DNA of 64,000 nucleotides, taken from NCBI GenBank assembly GCA_034687125.1, contig JAQGBZ010000338.1, positions 1 to 64,000 on the forward strand, in the 5' to 3' direction. A program made the translations under genes and the position numbers. Positions 36,401-49,440 of the stretch are shown here, piece by piece (position 1 is the first letter of the stretch; the number at the start of each line of letters is the position of its first letter). Source of the DNA: Neelides folsomi. Its lineage: Eukaryota > Arthropoda > Collembola > Neelipleona > Neelidae. Below the pieces are notes generated by a model. That model had not been told where the DNA came from, searched no databases, and was given only the letters and a program-made list of their open reading frames with translations.

Positions 36401-38587
36401 ACGCGTTTTCCAATCTGTTCAAAATTTCCCGCAACGGAAGGCTCCGTTCTTTTCCTCCGATGAATGTCGTGGCGGGGAGTTTGAAAACTCTGTCCATGTC
36501 TTTCTCCTCTGTTTAAAAGAAAAGAAAAAAAGAAAAGGGGGGTTAGTGGGGTTGTGGAAAGGGGGCCGACCACCTTCTCCCATTTAATTTAATCTTCGTC
36601 CGTGGCTACCGAAACAGTAGGACTTGAATATCAGCTCCGTTGGAATGGATTCGTCGAGGTCTGGTGAAGAAATCCCGAGCGGGTCCAGTTGAGCGATATT
36701 GTGACCACGGATCTAAGACAATTCCCTCACGATGTCCAAATTTATCTTTCTTTATATAAAATAAGGTGACCTGAGGGGTCAAAAGGTCACAGGATGCTCT
36801 TTAGGTAAATTTTACTCCCGTAAGCCATTTCTATTTAAATATTTTTATAAACCCATGAATCTAAAATCCCCTATTCAGAATAATTTTAATATGTAAAAAT
36901 TTTTATATAAGATTAATAATAATTCTAGCCAAATAAATTGATAAAACATCGCATAATTTAAATCAATAAAAATTTAAAAATTGTCTTTAGCCCCTGTGAC
37001 CCTTTTTGAACCTTCGAGTTACCTTTTGTTTTTGAGGGACATTTTGAATTTTCAAGGGACATTTGAATTTTCGAGGGATTTTGAATTTCAAAGGGAAAAT
37101 TTTGAACTTTGAGAAATTTTGAATTTTTGAGGGGAATTTTGAAATTTTGACCTTGTGAGGAAGGTTTTTATAATCTTTTGACTAATTGTGGTTCATTCTG
37201 TAATAACTGAAGGGAGAAGGTGGTGTACACCAAATACGAAGCGAAAGAAGCAATTGTTTATGAAAGGAAAGTTTAGAGACCGAGCATGTAGTTCCGAAAC
37301 ACCAGCTCCCGCCCAGCCTTCTCTGCATTCTCGTCGTAGGTGATGTTGAGTGGGTCCAACTTGGCAATGTGATGTCCCCGCGACTGAAATCCCACCAAAG
37401 GTAGTAAAAGCCGCCAAAAGCAACCACGATCAAAGAAGGGAACTTTCGCAATCGAATGGAAATTGTTGGCAATTCATAAAAGAAAAAGATGCTTTTCTTC
37501 CTCACTCGTGCAAATTAAAGGAAATCAAGTAAAATAATATTTCTCATACGATGCTCTTTTTCCAATTTAATTTAAGAAACCCAACAATATTCAAAATTTT
37601 GAAAAATACATAAATACTTATTTATGTAACAAGACGTCTACAAAATTAAAATCATTCCAGAATAAATAGTAAGAATTTGAACCGAATAAAATCAACTTTT
37701 ACGAAATACAAAAGGGGAAAGTGTAAAAATAATAAATTGTGTAAAAATATAAATTGTGTGAAAAACTTAAATTGTGTGAAAAATTTAAATTAAATTAAAT
37801 TAAAATTCTTCATCATTTAGAAAATTATATTTTTAAAAAAATCTAAATTTTTGAAATATTAAGATTTCTATTGAAAAGCAGTGTTTGTGTAAACGCAATT
37901 GACTAAACTCTGATTCCCTGTTAATTGGCTAACCGTTCTAACTAATAAAAAGCTATCTGGCACCACTAAATGGTGCGGGGAGGGTGAATTGGGCGGGATT
38001 GGGGAGGGATTTAAACATGAATATGAACTCACCTGGTAAGATCGAATAATTGCTTGAACTGCAAGATGATCATCGATGATTTTCTCATTGACGTTTCCTA
38101 CACCGAATGAAGGGGCCGTTGGTGCTCCAAAAGACATAGCGGATCCCATTCCTCCTGCAGGGATCGTATTCGGAGGCGGGAGACTTAAATTCGGTGGCGG
38201 TGTGTAAGCTTCTCCGGGTGCAGCTCCACCGGAGGCATTACGGAAAAATACATCCCAGCTCTATTTAATAGAAAATTAAATTTTAATTATATAAAAATAA
38301 CTTTAATTGTTAAAGTCGTATTGTTACAATTTTATTATCTAAATAAATTATTAAATTAGTAATTATGTCAATGTTAAGTTTTTTAAAATAACAATGTTAA
38401 TAATTAATTCCCAATTTTAATTAATTTTTACCGTATGGACTGAAGCTGGATCTTTAATCCAACTATTATACATCTCTTCGATGTAATTGCTGGAGTTTCC
38501 ATTGAGGAATGGCTCAGCGGCTGAAGATGACAAACCGCGGAGTCTTCCCCAAATCCCAACACCTCCTGCCTTCACGAGACGCTGCAT
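33449..38587 (-). CDS. OGDH: 2-oxoglutarate dehydrogenase E1 component, mitochondrial
   Basis: Exons 38587-38432, 38260-38033, then either 37383-37281 or 36712-36610, then 36508-35912, 35804-34761, 34627-34104, 34012-33894, 33773-33666 and 33545-33449; 991 residues with either alternative (human about 1020). It is the thiamine-diphosphate E1 subunit of the TCA-cycle oxoglutarate dehydrogenase complex in the matrix. The N-terminus is basic and hydrophobic ([20 protein letters not shown]), a mitochondrial presequence. Family landmarks: [33 protein letters not shown], the ThDP-binding [20 protein letters not shown] and [58 protein letters not shown] and the C-terminal [11 protein letters not shown] splice acceptor lies 2 bases before the ATG, so a 5' UTR exon exists upstream. 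Confidence 0.96.
36610..36712 (-). other. OGDH: OGDH alternative exon B
   Basis: 103 nt, the same length and phases as exon A. Encodes [34 protein letters not shown]. Acceptor TGTCTTAG, donor G|GTAGCC. It joins to the same downstream exon ([13 protein letters not shown]). Using both A and B would shift the frame (206 nt). Confidence 0.85.
37281..37383 (-). other. OGDH: OGDH alternative exon A
   Basis: 103 nt, phase 0 in and phase 1 out. Encodes [34 protein letters not shown]. Acceptor GATTTCAG, donor G|GTCTCT (weak). It joins correctly to the exon at 36508 ([13 protein letters not shown]). Confidence 0.85.
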
Positions 38588-41327
38588 CTCTGAAAATACA
38601 AAAAAATTTATTAGGAGATCAATTCGTCATTTTCCTTTTATCAGCCAATAAATGTAAATAATAAGTAAAGAGACAAAGAAAATTTGATATAGTTTTAATT
38701 GAAATTGTTAATTAAAATTGTTCAAATTGTAAATAAAATTCAAATTGATTTTTTTATAAATTGATCCGCATGTGATCAATACGGACATATGCACAAATTG
38801 ATTAAAACGTACTTAAACGTAGAAATTGTACTCCACGAATGATGATTCATTGGATCAAATATTTAAAAGGATGATTTCACTTATCTTATCCTTATCGCTT
38901 TATCTCAAGTGTTTTAATTTGTTGCAATTGATAAAAGATAAAAAAGTGTGCCAAGTTTAATCGAAATATAAATAAATAAATATCTCCAATATATGTCAAT
39001 AGACCTCAAATTCATCGATGCATTGGGACATTGTAAATGTGGGGCCAATGACTTTTCCCTTTAACATAGCGAATCTCCCATAAACATTTAAATGATCTTC
39101 ATTTCAATGATTTAATTTGAAGTTCAAGATTTCATTGTGATTGACCTCGAAAAATGAACTCTGTAAATAATTCATATTTATTGTAATGTTTTGAATGGGC
39201 CAAAGGAAGGAGTTTTGTGTTTTCTTGCGCAGTTCTGAACAAGGTGACCCAAATGCCTATTTACAGACTCCACCAGATCTCATTATGCAATTGGGATCTG
39301 CTATGATGCATTTGATCCTCATTAACCTTCTTATTACTCTTTAAACTCCGCCATACACGTCACTTCACCAGCGTCAGGAATATGAAATGAGCCTCAGCTA
39401 ATTACTCTAATAAACTAATAATTATCATACAAGTTATATAACTTGAGAATATTCACCAATTGACAACTCGGAAATCTCATTAAATATGAATGGGAGTTTC
39501 AATCCATGAATTGAATATAAATTAAAAAATAAAACTTCCATCTTTCTCATTAAACTAATGACCAGTATCATTAATCATTATCATTTAAAAATTTCAGAAT
39601 ATTTAAATTTTTCCAATATGTACAAATTTTACAAGAATTACATATTTGGTATTTATATATGGTTTAGAAAATCTTCGATTTAAAATTGATTCTCATTTAT
39701 TTATTATGAATGTTAAACTTGAAAATTCAATATCTTTATAAGAGTGACTCTAAGAATTGAAATTGGTTAATTGTAATTACCTTAAATATTAAGTGGGTCT
39801 TATCAGATGGGAGAAAGGGGGAGAAAGGGATTTAAAGGGAGTGAGAGGAAATAAACGAAGAAAATTCACAACCCGAGTTAAATTGTAATTAAAGAATAAA
39901 TCCTAGTTAATAGTAATTAAGGATGATATTGGAAGTTAGAGGGAGCGAATGGGTTTAATTATGATTAGTAAATGTGGGGTAAAGTTACCTTAATTGGAGG
40001 ATGTTCCGTGCAGAAGTGTTCCGGTCGCAGAAGTTTGTGGGAAAAGGATCGATACAGAAGAGAGTCGCGTGACCCATGGCCAATCCACGTTCAATTTATA
40101 GCGGTAAATATAACCAAGATTTATCATTCTAACTTCCTATTTGTCGCAATAAACCCTAACATCCCAAATGCGTTTTGATTTCTTTTTACGACTTCCTGAG
40201 AATTTTGACTATTTGTGAAACATTTCGATTTGAGCTTTTGGGAGTAAAACAATTAAGTTATTTGAATTAAAGGTCAAGTTAGTTTATATTATAAAAGAAG
40301 GAATTTCATTTCATATTTCATAAAGGTTTACTATGAGGCTATAAAATTGGAGGATCTTGGAGGATCAATACTCAACGTGCTCCTCTCTCGCTCATCTCAA
40401 TAGAATTGGAGGAGGAAAAGTGGGAGTTGTACAGTTAGAATAGGCCTTTAACTAATTGTGATTCAAGTCAATTAAATCCAATTGTGTGCATCCCACCTGT
40501 CTTTGCGTTTTACGTACAAAGGATCAATCAACATTTCCGGGATGTGTGTGCTAAATAGGGGAAACCAACAGGGAATTATCAAATCAGATTTGAAGATAAA
40601 AAGAGCAACGTAAATTAATCATTCTTTAATTTACTTAAATACTTTATTCGTCATTTCTATTTTTATTTCAAGATAGTTTAAGCATTATTTCATCGTTTAT
40701 ATTTATAAATAAAGATTAAATTTAATTAACGAAGGAATAATGAATGAATAGATTTTGATTAAAAGAACTTTTCTTTAATTTTTTAAATTCAATTTAGATT
40801 CTTATTATAATTAATAATTATCATTTGGGGATTTATTATCAATTTAGAATAAGACCGATTTTGAGCGATTTTGACTTCAGACAGGGTTAAATATTCATTG
40901 TTTAATTTCCGGCAATTATTCCCCAGATCGATTCATAATATCCTTTTTATTGATCAACTCTTTTAATTATTCAACATTGTGGTCAACTGAATCTCCTATA
41001 GCTATGCATAGCTTTTAGAAGAAAAACTAAGGAATGAAAATAGGAAAAATTGGAAAGAAATTGTGAAAATCAAAATATTTATAATTTTTGGTTATTTTTA
41101 ATTAACCTTTAATTTAATCATTAATTGAGTGAGTTTATAAATGAGCAGAATGTAATTGTGAGTTATGTTTGGCAATCGATAACCTGTTTATAAATGTTGA
41201 CAAATGGTTCTAAAAGACTTGTACTTGACGCTGATCCAAAAGAAGGCTTTGAGGAAGGAAAGATTGGTGCAGTTGAGCAATTCAAATTACTCAATTACGC
41301 GTCGTGATAATTATAATTAATTGAGTG
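38588..41327. other. Intergenic, divergent promoter region of OGDH and SMSr
   Basis: About 2.7 kb between two divergently transcribed genes. It should contain OGDH 5' UTR exon(s) and the SMSr promoter. GC is somewhat higher at 39970-40090 and 40330-40560. No coding segment recognised. Confidence 0.5.
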
Positions 41328-44128
41328 ATGGGGGGACTTCGGGACATTCGGGACAAACATCATTACGACAAATTGGACTTCAAGACCTTGACCAAATGGA
41401 CCCACAAAGAAGTCGGGGATTGGCTCAGGTTCAAAGGGCACAAGGAAATGTACATCAAAACGATATGCGAAATCGAAAAGGTCGATGGAAAAGGACTTCT
41501 ACTACTTACGGAAAATGATCTAAAAGAGCCGCCAATTCGGATTTCGGTAAAAACTCACCAAATTAAATTTCATCAAATTAAATTTTACCAAATTAAATTT
41601 CATCAAATTAAATTTTACCAAATTAAATTTCATCAAATTAAATTTTACCAAATTAAATTTTATTAAATTAAATTATTAAGTGTTATTTAATCAAATTAAA
41701 TTAATTAATTAATTTCATCATGTTTCATGAATATATTTATTTAGTTTTACTGTTTAATCCAATTTAAACTTACCCGAAAATTGTCTATCTCAGAATTTAG
41801 TAAATTCTTTATTACTGTTCTTAGGTATTTATGTGGCCGAAATGATTAATTAATTAATTAATTATCAGGTTCTGGGCGAATTGAAAAGTTTATATTTTGA
41901 CATCCTCGAACTTCAACATTCAGTCAACGTTTACATTTCTGGTCACGGCCCGAGCCTTCATTCTCTCCAGGTCGAATGTGGGAATTCGGAACTTCGGAAA
42001 TTCAACAAACGGAAGCGGAAGGCCCATCGCGTGTCCTTTGAGCCTTCATCCGATTCGGAGATCTCTGAACTGATTAGTGATAACCCGGATGGTTCTTCGA
42101 CCGGTGGGCGGGAGCCGCTCAAAAGCTCACCTTCACATCATTCAAATCACTACGAAAGGGCCGTGTCTGGTTACGCTACTAACTTGGAACCCGAAGTATT
42201 TATTTTAAAATTATTATTATTTTAATATTCTTCTTCTTTAATTATAATAGTTTGATTTTTACTGCACTTGGACTCACATTGTTAATTACTATTTAGCGTT
42301 AATAATCCCAGAATATACTCGACACAAGTATTTAATTCTGAAATTATTCACAAATTATTTATTAATGCAATTAAATTTATCTTAAGGTTTGGAAAGCAGT
42401 TTTGGCCATGTTGTATGTTTTTGTGGTCACTTGGATCACCGCCCTCGTTATGGTCATCGTCCACGATCGAGTTCCCGACATGGAAAAATATCCCCCGCTC
42501 CCTGACCTTTTCTTAGACAACATGCCACACATTTCTTGGGCTTTTGAAATGTGCGAGGTAAACGAAAAATTATTAAAATTTCAAATTAATTAATTATCAA
42601 ATTAAACACAGCCATTTACTTAATTTTTCTATGATTTAAAATGAGTGAATATTAATCAGTGTTTATTATTCTAATTAGGTGACGGGGACGATCCTTTTTT
42701 GTCTTTGGATGGGTGTTTTATTTTTCCACAAACATCGTTTCATTCTCCTTCGACGTTTCTTTGCATTGTCTGGGACGGTTTTTCTTCTCCGGTGCTTTAC
42801 GATGCTCATCACTTCACTCAGCGTCCCAGGAACTCATCTTCAGTGTAACCCACGGGTAATGGTAATTAGCTCTCTTGCCCGGGATGCAAAACAAAATCGG
42901 GTTTCTCTCCTTTCTCTTCTTATATCTTGTTTATAACACGTAATTACTCAAATATCTTAAACTCCACTAATTAAAACTTCATTAAAACTACAACTAAAAC
43001 ATTTAAAATTAACTTTTTACCAAACCTTGACACACTGAGACTTGCATTAACTTAACTTACTTGACTGTTAAGTCAATATACAATAACACAACTATTATAT
43101 AACACTTCTTTATTATTTAGCATTTAGTTAGTTAAAAGTTTTAGTGTAAACATTTAATAAATTTCAATTAATTTTCTAATCTTTGATTTGACCGCTTTTT
43201 AGTTTTCACACTAATTGTAGTTAATTATCATCTTTTACTTGGTTGACCTTACTATTAGTTTGATTAATTAAATTAACTAATAAAACTCACTGGTGTGTAA
43301 TTGTAATTTAGCATTAGAGCAATGTTTAATCCTGTAGCGTATTTTAGTCAGCGCTTACTGCATTCCCTCCCAAATTCAACTCTGATGATCTAAGTGATTA
43401 TTTATAATTTAGCCGTATGGGGATTGGCTCTCGCGATTGTACAACGCGTATCTGATTTGGAAAGGGGCCGGGATGAGCATTCAGGGAGTTCGAACTTGCG
43501 GGGACTATATGTTCTCAGGTCACACCGTTGCACTCACAATGCTCAACTTCTTCGTCACCGAATGTAACACCAATTAGCCAATTACCATTAAAATAATTAT
43601 TAAAAAATTTAAATAAGCGATACAAATTAAATTGATTAAAATTAAAATACCAAATTAAAATACCAAATTGAATTCCAAAATTAAGTTGCAAAATTTTCAT
43701 TTTCAGACACAACCCGCCGATTGTATTATGTACACACTTTTTCCTGGCTTTTGAACATGTTCGGAATCTTTTTCATTCTCGCGGCCCATGAGCATTATTC
43801 CATCGATGTGTTCATCGCCTTCTACATCACTTCCCGCCTGTTCCTTTACTACCACACTTTGGCCAACAACCAAGCTCTGATGGCGAGGGATTCAAAGCGA
43901 ACTAAAATCTGGTTCCCGCTCTTTTCCTACTTCGAGGCGGGAGTCGACGGCATCGTTCCAAACCAATACGAATGGCCGATTACGCTTAGAAGGATCAGAC
44001 GATGTGTGGCAAGTTTTTTGAAACAAGCGGAAGTGAAATGGCGCGGTTTGCCGAATCCTCATGAATTTCTTAGAGTTAACAATTTCCTTCGACCGTCTGC
44101 ATCCAACTTATTCAAAAAACAGACGTGA
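41328..44128 (+). CDS. SAMD8-like: Sphingomyelin synthase-related protein (SAMD8/SMSr), ceramide phosphoethanolamine synthase
   Basis: Exons 41328-41546, 41869-42195, 42387-42557, 42679-42855, 43413-43563 and 43707-44128 give 488 residues. An N-terminal SAM domain ([32 protein letters not shown]) precedes a Ser-rich linker and six probable membrane spans. The catalytic triad of the SMS family is intact: His335 in [11 protein letters not shown], His378 and Asp382 in EHYSIDV. SMSr enzymes sit in the ER and transfer phosphoethanolamine to ceramide (family knowledge); the SAM domain distinguishes them from SMS1/2 of vertebrates, although SMS1 also carries one. An in-frame GTG lies just before the chosen ATG. 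The protein is longer than human SAMD8 mainly in the linker. Confidence 0.93.
41555..41668 (+). repeat. Intronic tandem repeat, 32 bp (2 x 16)
   Basis: Alternating AAATTAAATTTCATCA and AAATTAAATTTTACCA-type units, about three and a half 32-bp copies, immediately after the first SMSr donor site. Confidence 0.85.
42856..43412 (+). other. Large intron of SMSr
   Basis: 557 bp, AT-rich, no coding segment recognised. Confidence 0.7.
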
Positions 44129-44532
44129 GGGAAATTGTAATTAACTAAATGTCGATTAAAATAAATGTCAAACGTTTCGGTGTCTCATCTCGTCAATCCT
44201 ATTTTGTAAATCCCATTTAACTCAACGTTCCGTTGGATCATCTCTGTGTTAAATATTATTTAATGTCAAATAATCTATAATTATTCTTAACTATAATTAA
44301 TTATTTATAATTTATAATTAATTTGCAATTCTCAATTTTGTGTAATTTGTGTAATAACGTGTTTAATTTAATGCAACTGCACCGCACCGACTCAATACAA
44401 TAAAAGTGCAAGAATGTAACAAATGATCTAAACTCTGGTTTTAATTCATTCAATGAATCATTTTCATGATTTAATTGTATAAGAATCACTTACAATTGTA
44501 AATATAAATATCATTATATTCAATTAAATTAT
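44129..44532. other. Intergenic between convergent genes
   Basis: 404 bp with AATAAA-like motif at about 44159. Nothing else. Confidence 0.55.
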
Positions 44533-47500
44533 TTATTTGACCATGTTCTTAAGCTGTTGGAGGAATTCGTAGTAAGACACCGACGATTCGGCCCGATCCT
44601 CCATCAAATTATTAACAAACAACATTCGATCCCGCGACTCTTCCTTGAAAATCCTCAAAGGCACAGGAAAAGCCTTACAGCCTTGCAGATATCCCATGAA
44701 TCCTCGAACTCTCATCGAAGACATATTGTCAAACTCTGGAAGTTCGTCCTGCAATTAAAATAATTAAAATATAAATTAAAATATTCTATCATTCAAAATA
44801 AATCCTTCATCTCAAATATTCAAAGGTTAAAATTTTAAATAGAGTTTAATTAAAAAGCCTAAAGTGGTAAAGTTAAAATTAAAGGGTTTTAATTACCATA
44901 TCATTTAGTTGAAAATAAGAGGTGACCCCGAAGACCTCTTGACAAAACCTTGCAGCGACAGAACGGCAAACGTAAACGAGTATCAAATCCGGACTATCCA
45001 TTACATAAACTCCGTTCGCATCGATTCGGTCAGAACAAAGGTGAAGGATCGGGAAACTTGGAATTGCGTCCTCGCCTTCCCCAATCATCTCCTACAACCA
45101 CAATCAAATAAATGAATAATTAAATTAAATTATTCAGCCCAATTGTCCTTCATTCATTTCATTAGTTCATCAATAGGAATTGAAACAATTAATTGCAAAT
45201 TAACGACTTAATAAAAGGAATAAATTAATAAATCATAGTTAATTGTAATTGGGTCTTATTGTTAATTAACTTACCGCATATTCCACATTGTGAATTGGAT
45301 AGAGATCGGGGTAAATGGACTGGATAAGGTATCGAAGGGGAAGACTCTTCATTTGGTTCATTATATGGCTTCGTTCATCCACCTTAATTTTGGTGCAAGT
45401 GCTGAACGCGGCCTGGAAATATTAATTAATTAATAAACGATACACTTAGGTTAACACTTTACTCATTTATCAATTCATTAATTATAATAATAATTAAGAT
45501 ATGAAAATCTTACGGATCTGAGGAGTGCGTGAACGTAGAGGGCAAACATGCTTAGGCCCGGAGGAACGAAAAGGGAAAGGGAAGGAATTGAATTTTGAGT
45601 CACGGCATAAGCACTCAAAGCGTCGACAACAGCGTTGATTAATGCCTCACGAGCGTCCATCAAATTGGAACTCAAACTTCGGTCAACAGCTACAATTTAA
45701 ATAATGAATTTTAATATAAACAATCAATTGAAATTGGATTTAAATAATCAATTTAATTTAAGTAAATTAGTAAATATAATGTAAATTAAGTAAATAAAGT
45801 TCCATCAATAAAGCTTTGATTTAATTAAAATTAAAATCTTTAATTTACCCATTTTGGCCAGAAGACCGACAATGCACTGTTGGTCAGCCGATGTCAAAAT
45901 TTCATTTACGTTCCCTGCCACTGGGAGGCAAAGTGTATGAACTCGAATTCGCCTTTCCGCTATAAATCAAATAACCGTTGATTAATTTTATAACTTTCTT
46001 AATAATTAATTAAACCAAACAGAAATTAAATAGATAGCTCTAATCGAATTCGTTTACCTTTGGAAGATGTGTAAAGAAGCGCCGCTTGAAAACAAACGGT
46101 TTGGAAGTCAGAAAGACTTTCATCAATGGAAACCTGCATGCCAAATCCAGCATCGGGATTACAATTGGGGAGACTCAAAAGATCCGTCGATCGAACGAAT
46201 AAATTCCCATGAAATGTGTGTATTGATAAGCCCCTTAAAAAGGATAATTTAAATTAGTTAATTACATTGACAAAGCAAATTTATTTATATACTGCAATTA
46301 TGATCAATTAATTAGAGTTAATTAATTATGGTTAAATAAGTTTAACAATGATTTTAATTACCTTGTACATCTTACTCTCATCACTGCCTCAAATCCGATT
46401 TTCCTTGATAAATATCGATTCAAACTATTTTCCAACATTGTGTTCTGTGTATGGTTTTGTATATGGTAGTTGGGAAATCGGTAGAGGCATCCTCCGGAAA
46501 ACTTCGCCACGCACCCCACCGATGCGATGTCGATGTGGGCCGAGCCGAGGAAGAAAACGTCCACAGCGATGTATTGAGTCGAGCAGTCCAAAGCCAATTT
46601 CTTGTAAAAGTCAGTGGCTGGGTTGAGAATCGGGCCGAGGTCTTTGATATTTTTTGTTTCTCTCGGGGCCAGGGAGCCAGGGCCGGCCGAGGGAAGGGTC
46701 GCTTGGAAGACCGTGATCCGCCCCCCGATTGGAGCCAACATTTTGTGAGCGGCGAGCAGGGCCGGACCAAGGGCGCTTTTCCCCTCACAGCTCTGGAGGA
46801 ATTTTGTGGGCAGAGTGGTGAGGAGATGTTGAAGAAGAGTTTTGCTTTCGGATAGGGGAACTAAAAGGTCGTCGGGGCAAGGGATGAAAATGTCATCGAT
46901 ATCACACACCACCTGGAACATTTTAAAAACACATTAATTTAATTGTTTTATTAATTGAGTAAAATATAACATTTAATTAATCACAAATATAACAATTAAG
47001 TTAATTATATGAACTAATTCTAATTTAATAAATCAACTAATTGTTTAATTTAGAAGTTTAGATTGTAATTAATAGTTTACCATTTGATGCGGTTGGAATA
47101 GGCCTTCAGCGAGATTGTAAAAATGGACGGAGGAGTCGTAAGTGATGAATCCAATTTGGGCTCGTTGGTCCCCGGGTAAAGAATCGAGTTGGGAGAGGAG
47201 AACGTCGCAAAAGGTCTTCAAATATCCGCTCTCGACCGCCAACACACTCACGTCCAATAAAAACAAATAAACTGCCGCCTGCGGTGGTCGCACCTGCAAT
47301 TAACAAGTGTAAAAATTAACATAATTGAACCAATTAGAGTTAAATAATCATATCGTTAATTTAAATAACCTTTAAGTTAAATAGCTTTAAGGTCAGTTTA
47401 ATAAATATCAATTGGTGCTTGCCATGTAATCAGCAGGAGCAAGGAATTCAATTGTTGCTGATTTCACTTCTGGTCTTCTTGAAGGATCGCCGTATGATTT

Positions 47501-48724
47501 GGTGATTGGATCGAATTGAAATTCTTCAGGAACTAGAAAAATAATTTAATTTAAATTTAATTGTTTAAATTGTTAATTTCGATAATTAAAATCCAACACT
47601 TTGAATTTGCTAATTACGAAGATTAATTATGAAAATGTTAAACTTACGATCATTGACTCGAAAGCACAAATTGCACTTCCACCTTCTTTGATCGACGAAA
47701 TAGACATAAGGATTGATGTATGTACGACATGACCGGCATCTGACTATCGTTGAGCATTGAATGACTGGGAGAGACTGAAATCATCAAATGGATAATTAAT
47801 TAATAAAACCAACAAATAAATACATAATTAACAAAAAGCCATTTAAATAAATAAATAAAAACACATTAAAATAAAATAATAAAATAAATGTTTAAACATA
47901 TTTAAAAGTAATTGTAAATCTTACAGTCAAATCCTTAAATGGATGAATAAGGATTCCTAATGGGAGCCTTGACTTTTGCAAGAGAGCCTTTGAGTCTGGA
48001 ATCTTGGTCAAAGTACACCGAAAGATCCTAAAATTATCACAATTAAGTTAATTAAATATTACACAAGAATCGCTAATACGACTAATACCCTAAATGTAAA
48101 GTAATATTAATTTATTTAATATTCTAAATCGAGATTAATTTTTTAACTTACTCAGGGCTGCAATTGATAGAATTCATATACTCATGCTGAAATCGAATAT
48201 CAGGGCTTTTGACTCCGTCCGGTGGAATGATATTTCGGGTCTTTAGTAAATCTGTTGTATCGGTTCCCTAAAATTCAAAAAGAAATAAATTATCCAACGT
48301 TTAATTTTAAATCTAATAATTTTAGCCATCTTAAAACTTTAACTTATTTAAATAAATCTACTAAAGTCATTATTAACTATACACGTCATATATTGCAAAA
48401 TTGCAAATTCCGGAAAGACCGTGACGTAATGAGGAATTAACCAAAGTAGGGCAAAAGCAAATTAAAAATTACCCATAATTTATTGAATCCTTGATGGGTC
48501 ACGGAAAGTCCGCCCAATTGATTGGTGACCGAATTGATTGAGGGATAAAGCTGCTGTGGCGGTGGTTGAACTTGTTGTTGTAGATGAGGCGGCTGATGAG
48601 GTTGATGATGTTGGGGATGTTGACCGTAGCCGGCGTACATCCCCCCGTCCCCGTGCCCGTTCTGGGCATAGTGGTTCCCGACATCGGAGTGGGGTTGGGG
48701 CGGGATTCCCTGGGCGTATCTCAT
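44533..48724 (-). CDS. SEC24: COPII coat protein SEC24 (SEC24A/B type)
   Basis: Thirteen exons (48724-48473, 48267-48152, 48027-47925, 47774-47648, 47532-47423, 47293-47081, 46912-46362, 46233-46058, 45959-45849, 45689-45514, 45412-45275, 45091-44897, 44748-44533) give 827 residues. SEC24 selects cargo for ER-derived COPII vesicles in complex with SEC23. Visible: a Pro/Gln/His-rich N-terminus, FRCTLTKIPDSKALLQKSRL (core entry), a zinc finger CRSC...CNLC within VRCRSCRTYINPYVYFVDQR, the trunk (PQAAVYLFLLDVSVLAVESG), RKIGFEAVMRVRCTR, the helical region and the C-terminal gelsolin-like domain (DSPDLILVYVCRSVAARFCQ). It is shorter than human SEC24A/B (about 1,100-1,270), the difference being the disordered N-terminus. 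The intron after 47423 starts GC (ATG|GCAAGC). Confidence 0.94.
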
Positions 48725-48926
48725 CTCCTCCGATCTCTCCGAATCTCACCCGAATGTCGACACTCACCGACCTTCTTTGGTCGTCAATTCACTCCACTTG
48801 TCTCAACATTTGAAAGATGAGGAACGTGACGTGTCTCTGGTCCATACTCGCCAAAACCGCCAATTTCAATTTAATAAACACGTGTAACTCATGCTTTTCT
48901 TCTATTATATTTTTCTATATCCAATC

Positions 48927-49437
48927 GGCTAACGACAGCGAACAACTTTTATATATATAATTTCCCAATACTACTCGTAATTAAGCAATAAATGAGGATT
49001 AAATGATTCAACAATTAAATGATGATAAAACGATTCAACAATTGTCACAATTTCCCAAAAGACTATTTTGGGTTCTTTTATCCTATTTCCCTCTTATCTA
49101 TTGATCTTTGAATTTGTTTGGAACTGTTAAATAATTCGGATATTCTAATAATTTTGGAATTTGTCAAGGTGCATTAGGTGAGAATTAAAATTAAAGTTTG
49201 GCTAATTCATTACCCTTATAATGAAGGCTATAAGTTATAATGAATTTAATCATAAATTGATTATAATTATTGATCAACGACTTCAAGACGAGGATGAGCA
49301 CAGCGACAGTTGGAATTCAAGGATCGAGATGGGAATGGCTAAGATTTAACAAAGTACCAAACATTCAGAAATTGCAACTTGGGGAAATCAAGATCCACTC
49401 GAGGTGACAACTGGACTTGTGCTATTATTGGAAATTG
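48927..49437 (+). pseudogene. Broken duplicate of the Mn-SOD gene, including its promoter
   Basis: 48927-49270 matches 52630-52900 (shared GGCTAACGACAGCGAACAAC, TTTGTTTGGAACTGTT, ATTAGGTGAGAATTAAAATT, AATGAAGGCTATAAGTTATA). 49278-49437 then matches 53341-53505 of SOD2 exon 2 (GACTTCAAGACGAGGAT..., CAAGATCCACTCGAGG). The 5' part of exon 2 is missing, the exon 1 ATG is lost (TAATAATTTTGG against ACAATGATTCGG), small deletions shift the frame and the metal-ligand end is gone. Non-functional. Confidence 0.9.
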
Positions 49438-49440
49438 ATG

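Noticed and set aside
39972-40178. Plus-strand 68-codon frame in the OGDH-SMSr intergenic region
   Set aside because: No splice partner or domain; may only reflect the more GC-rich promoter area.
46420-46855. Frames on both strands over the SEC24 trunk exon
   Set aside because: Shadows of the SEC24 frame, which matches the family throughout.
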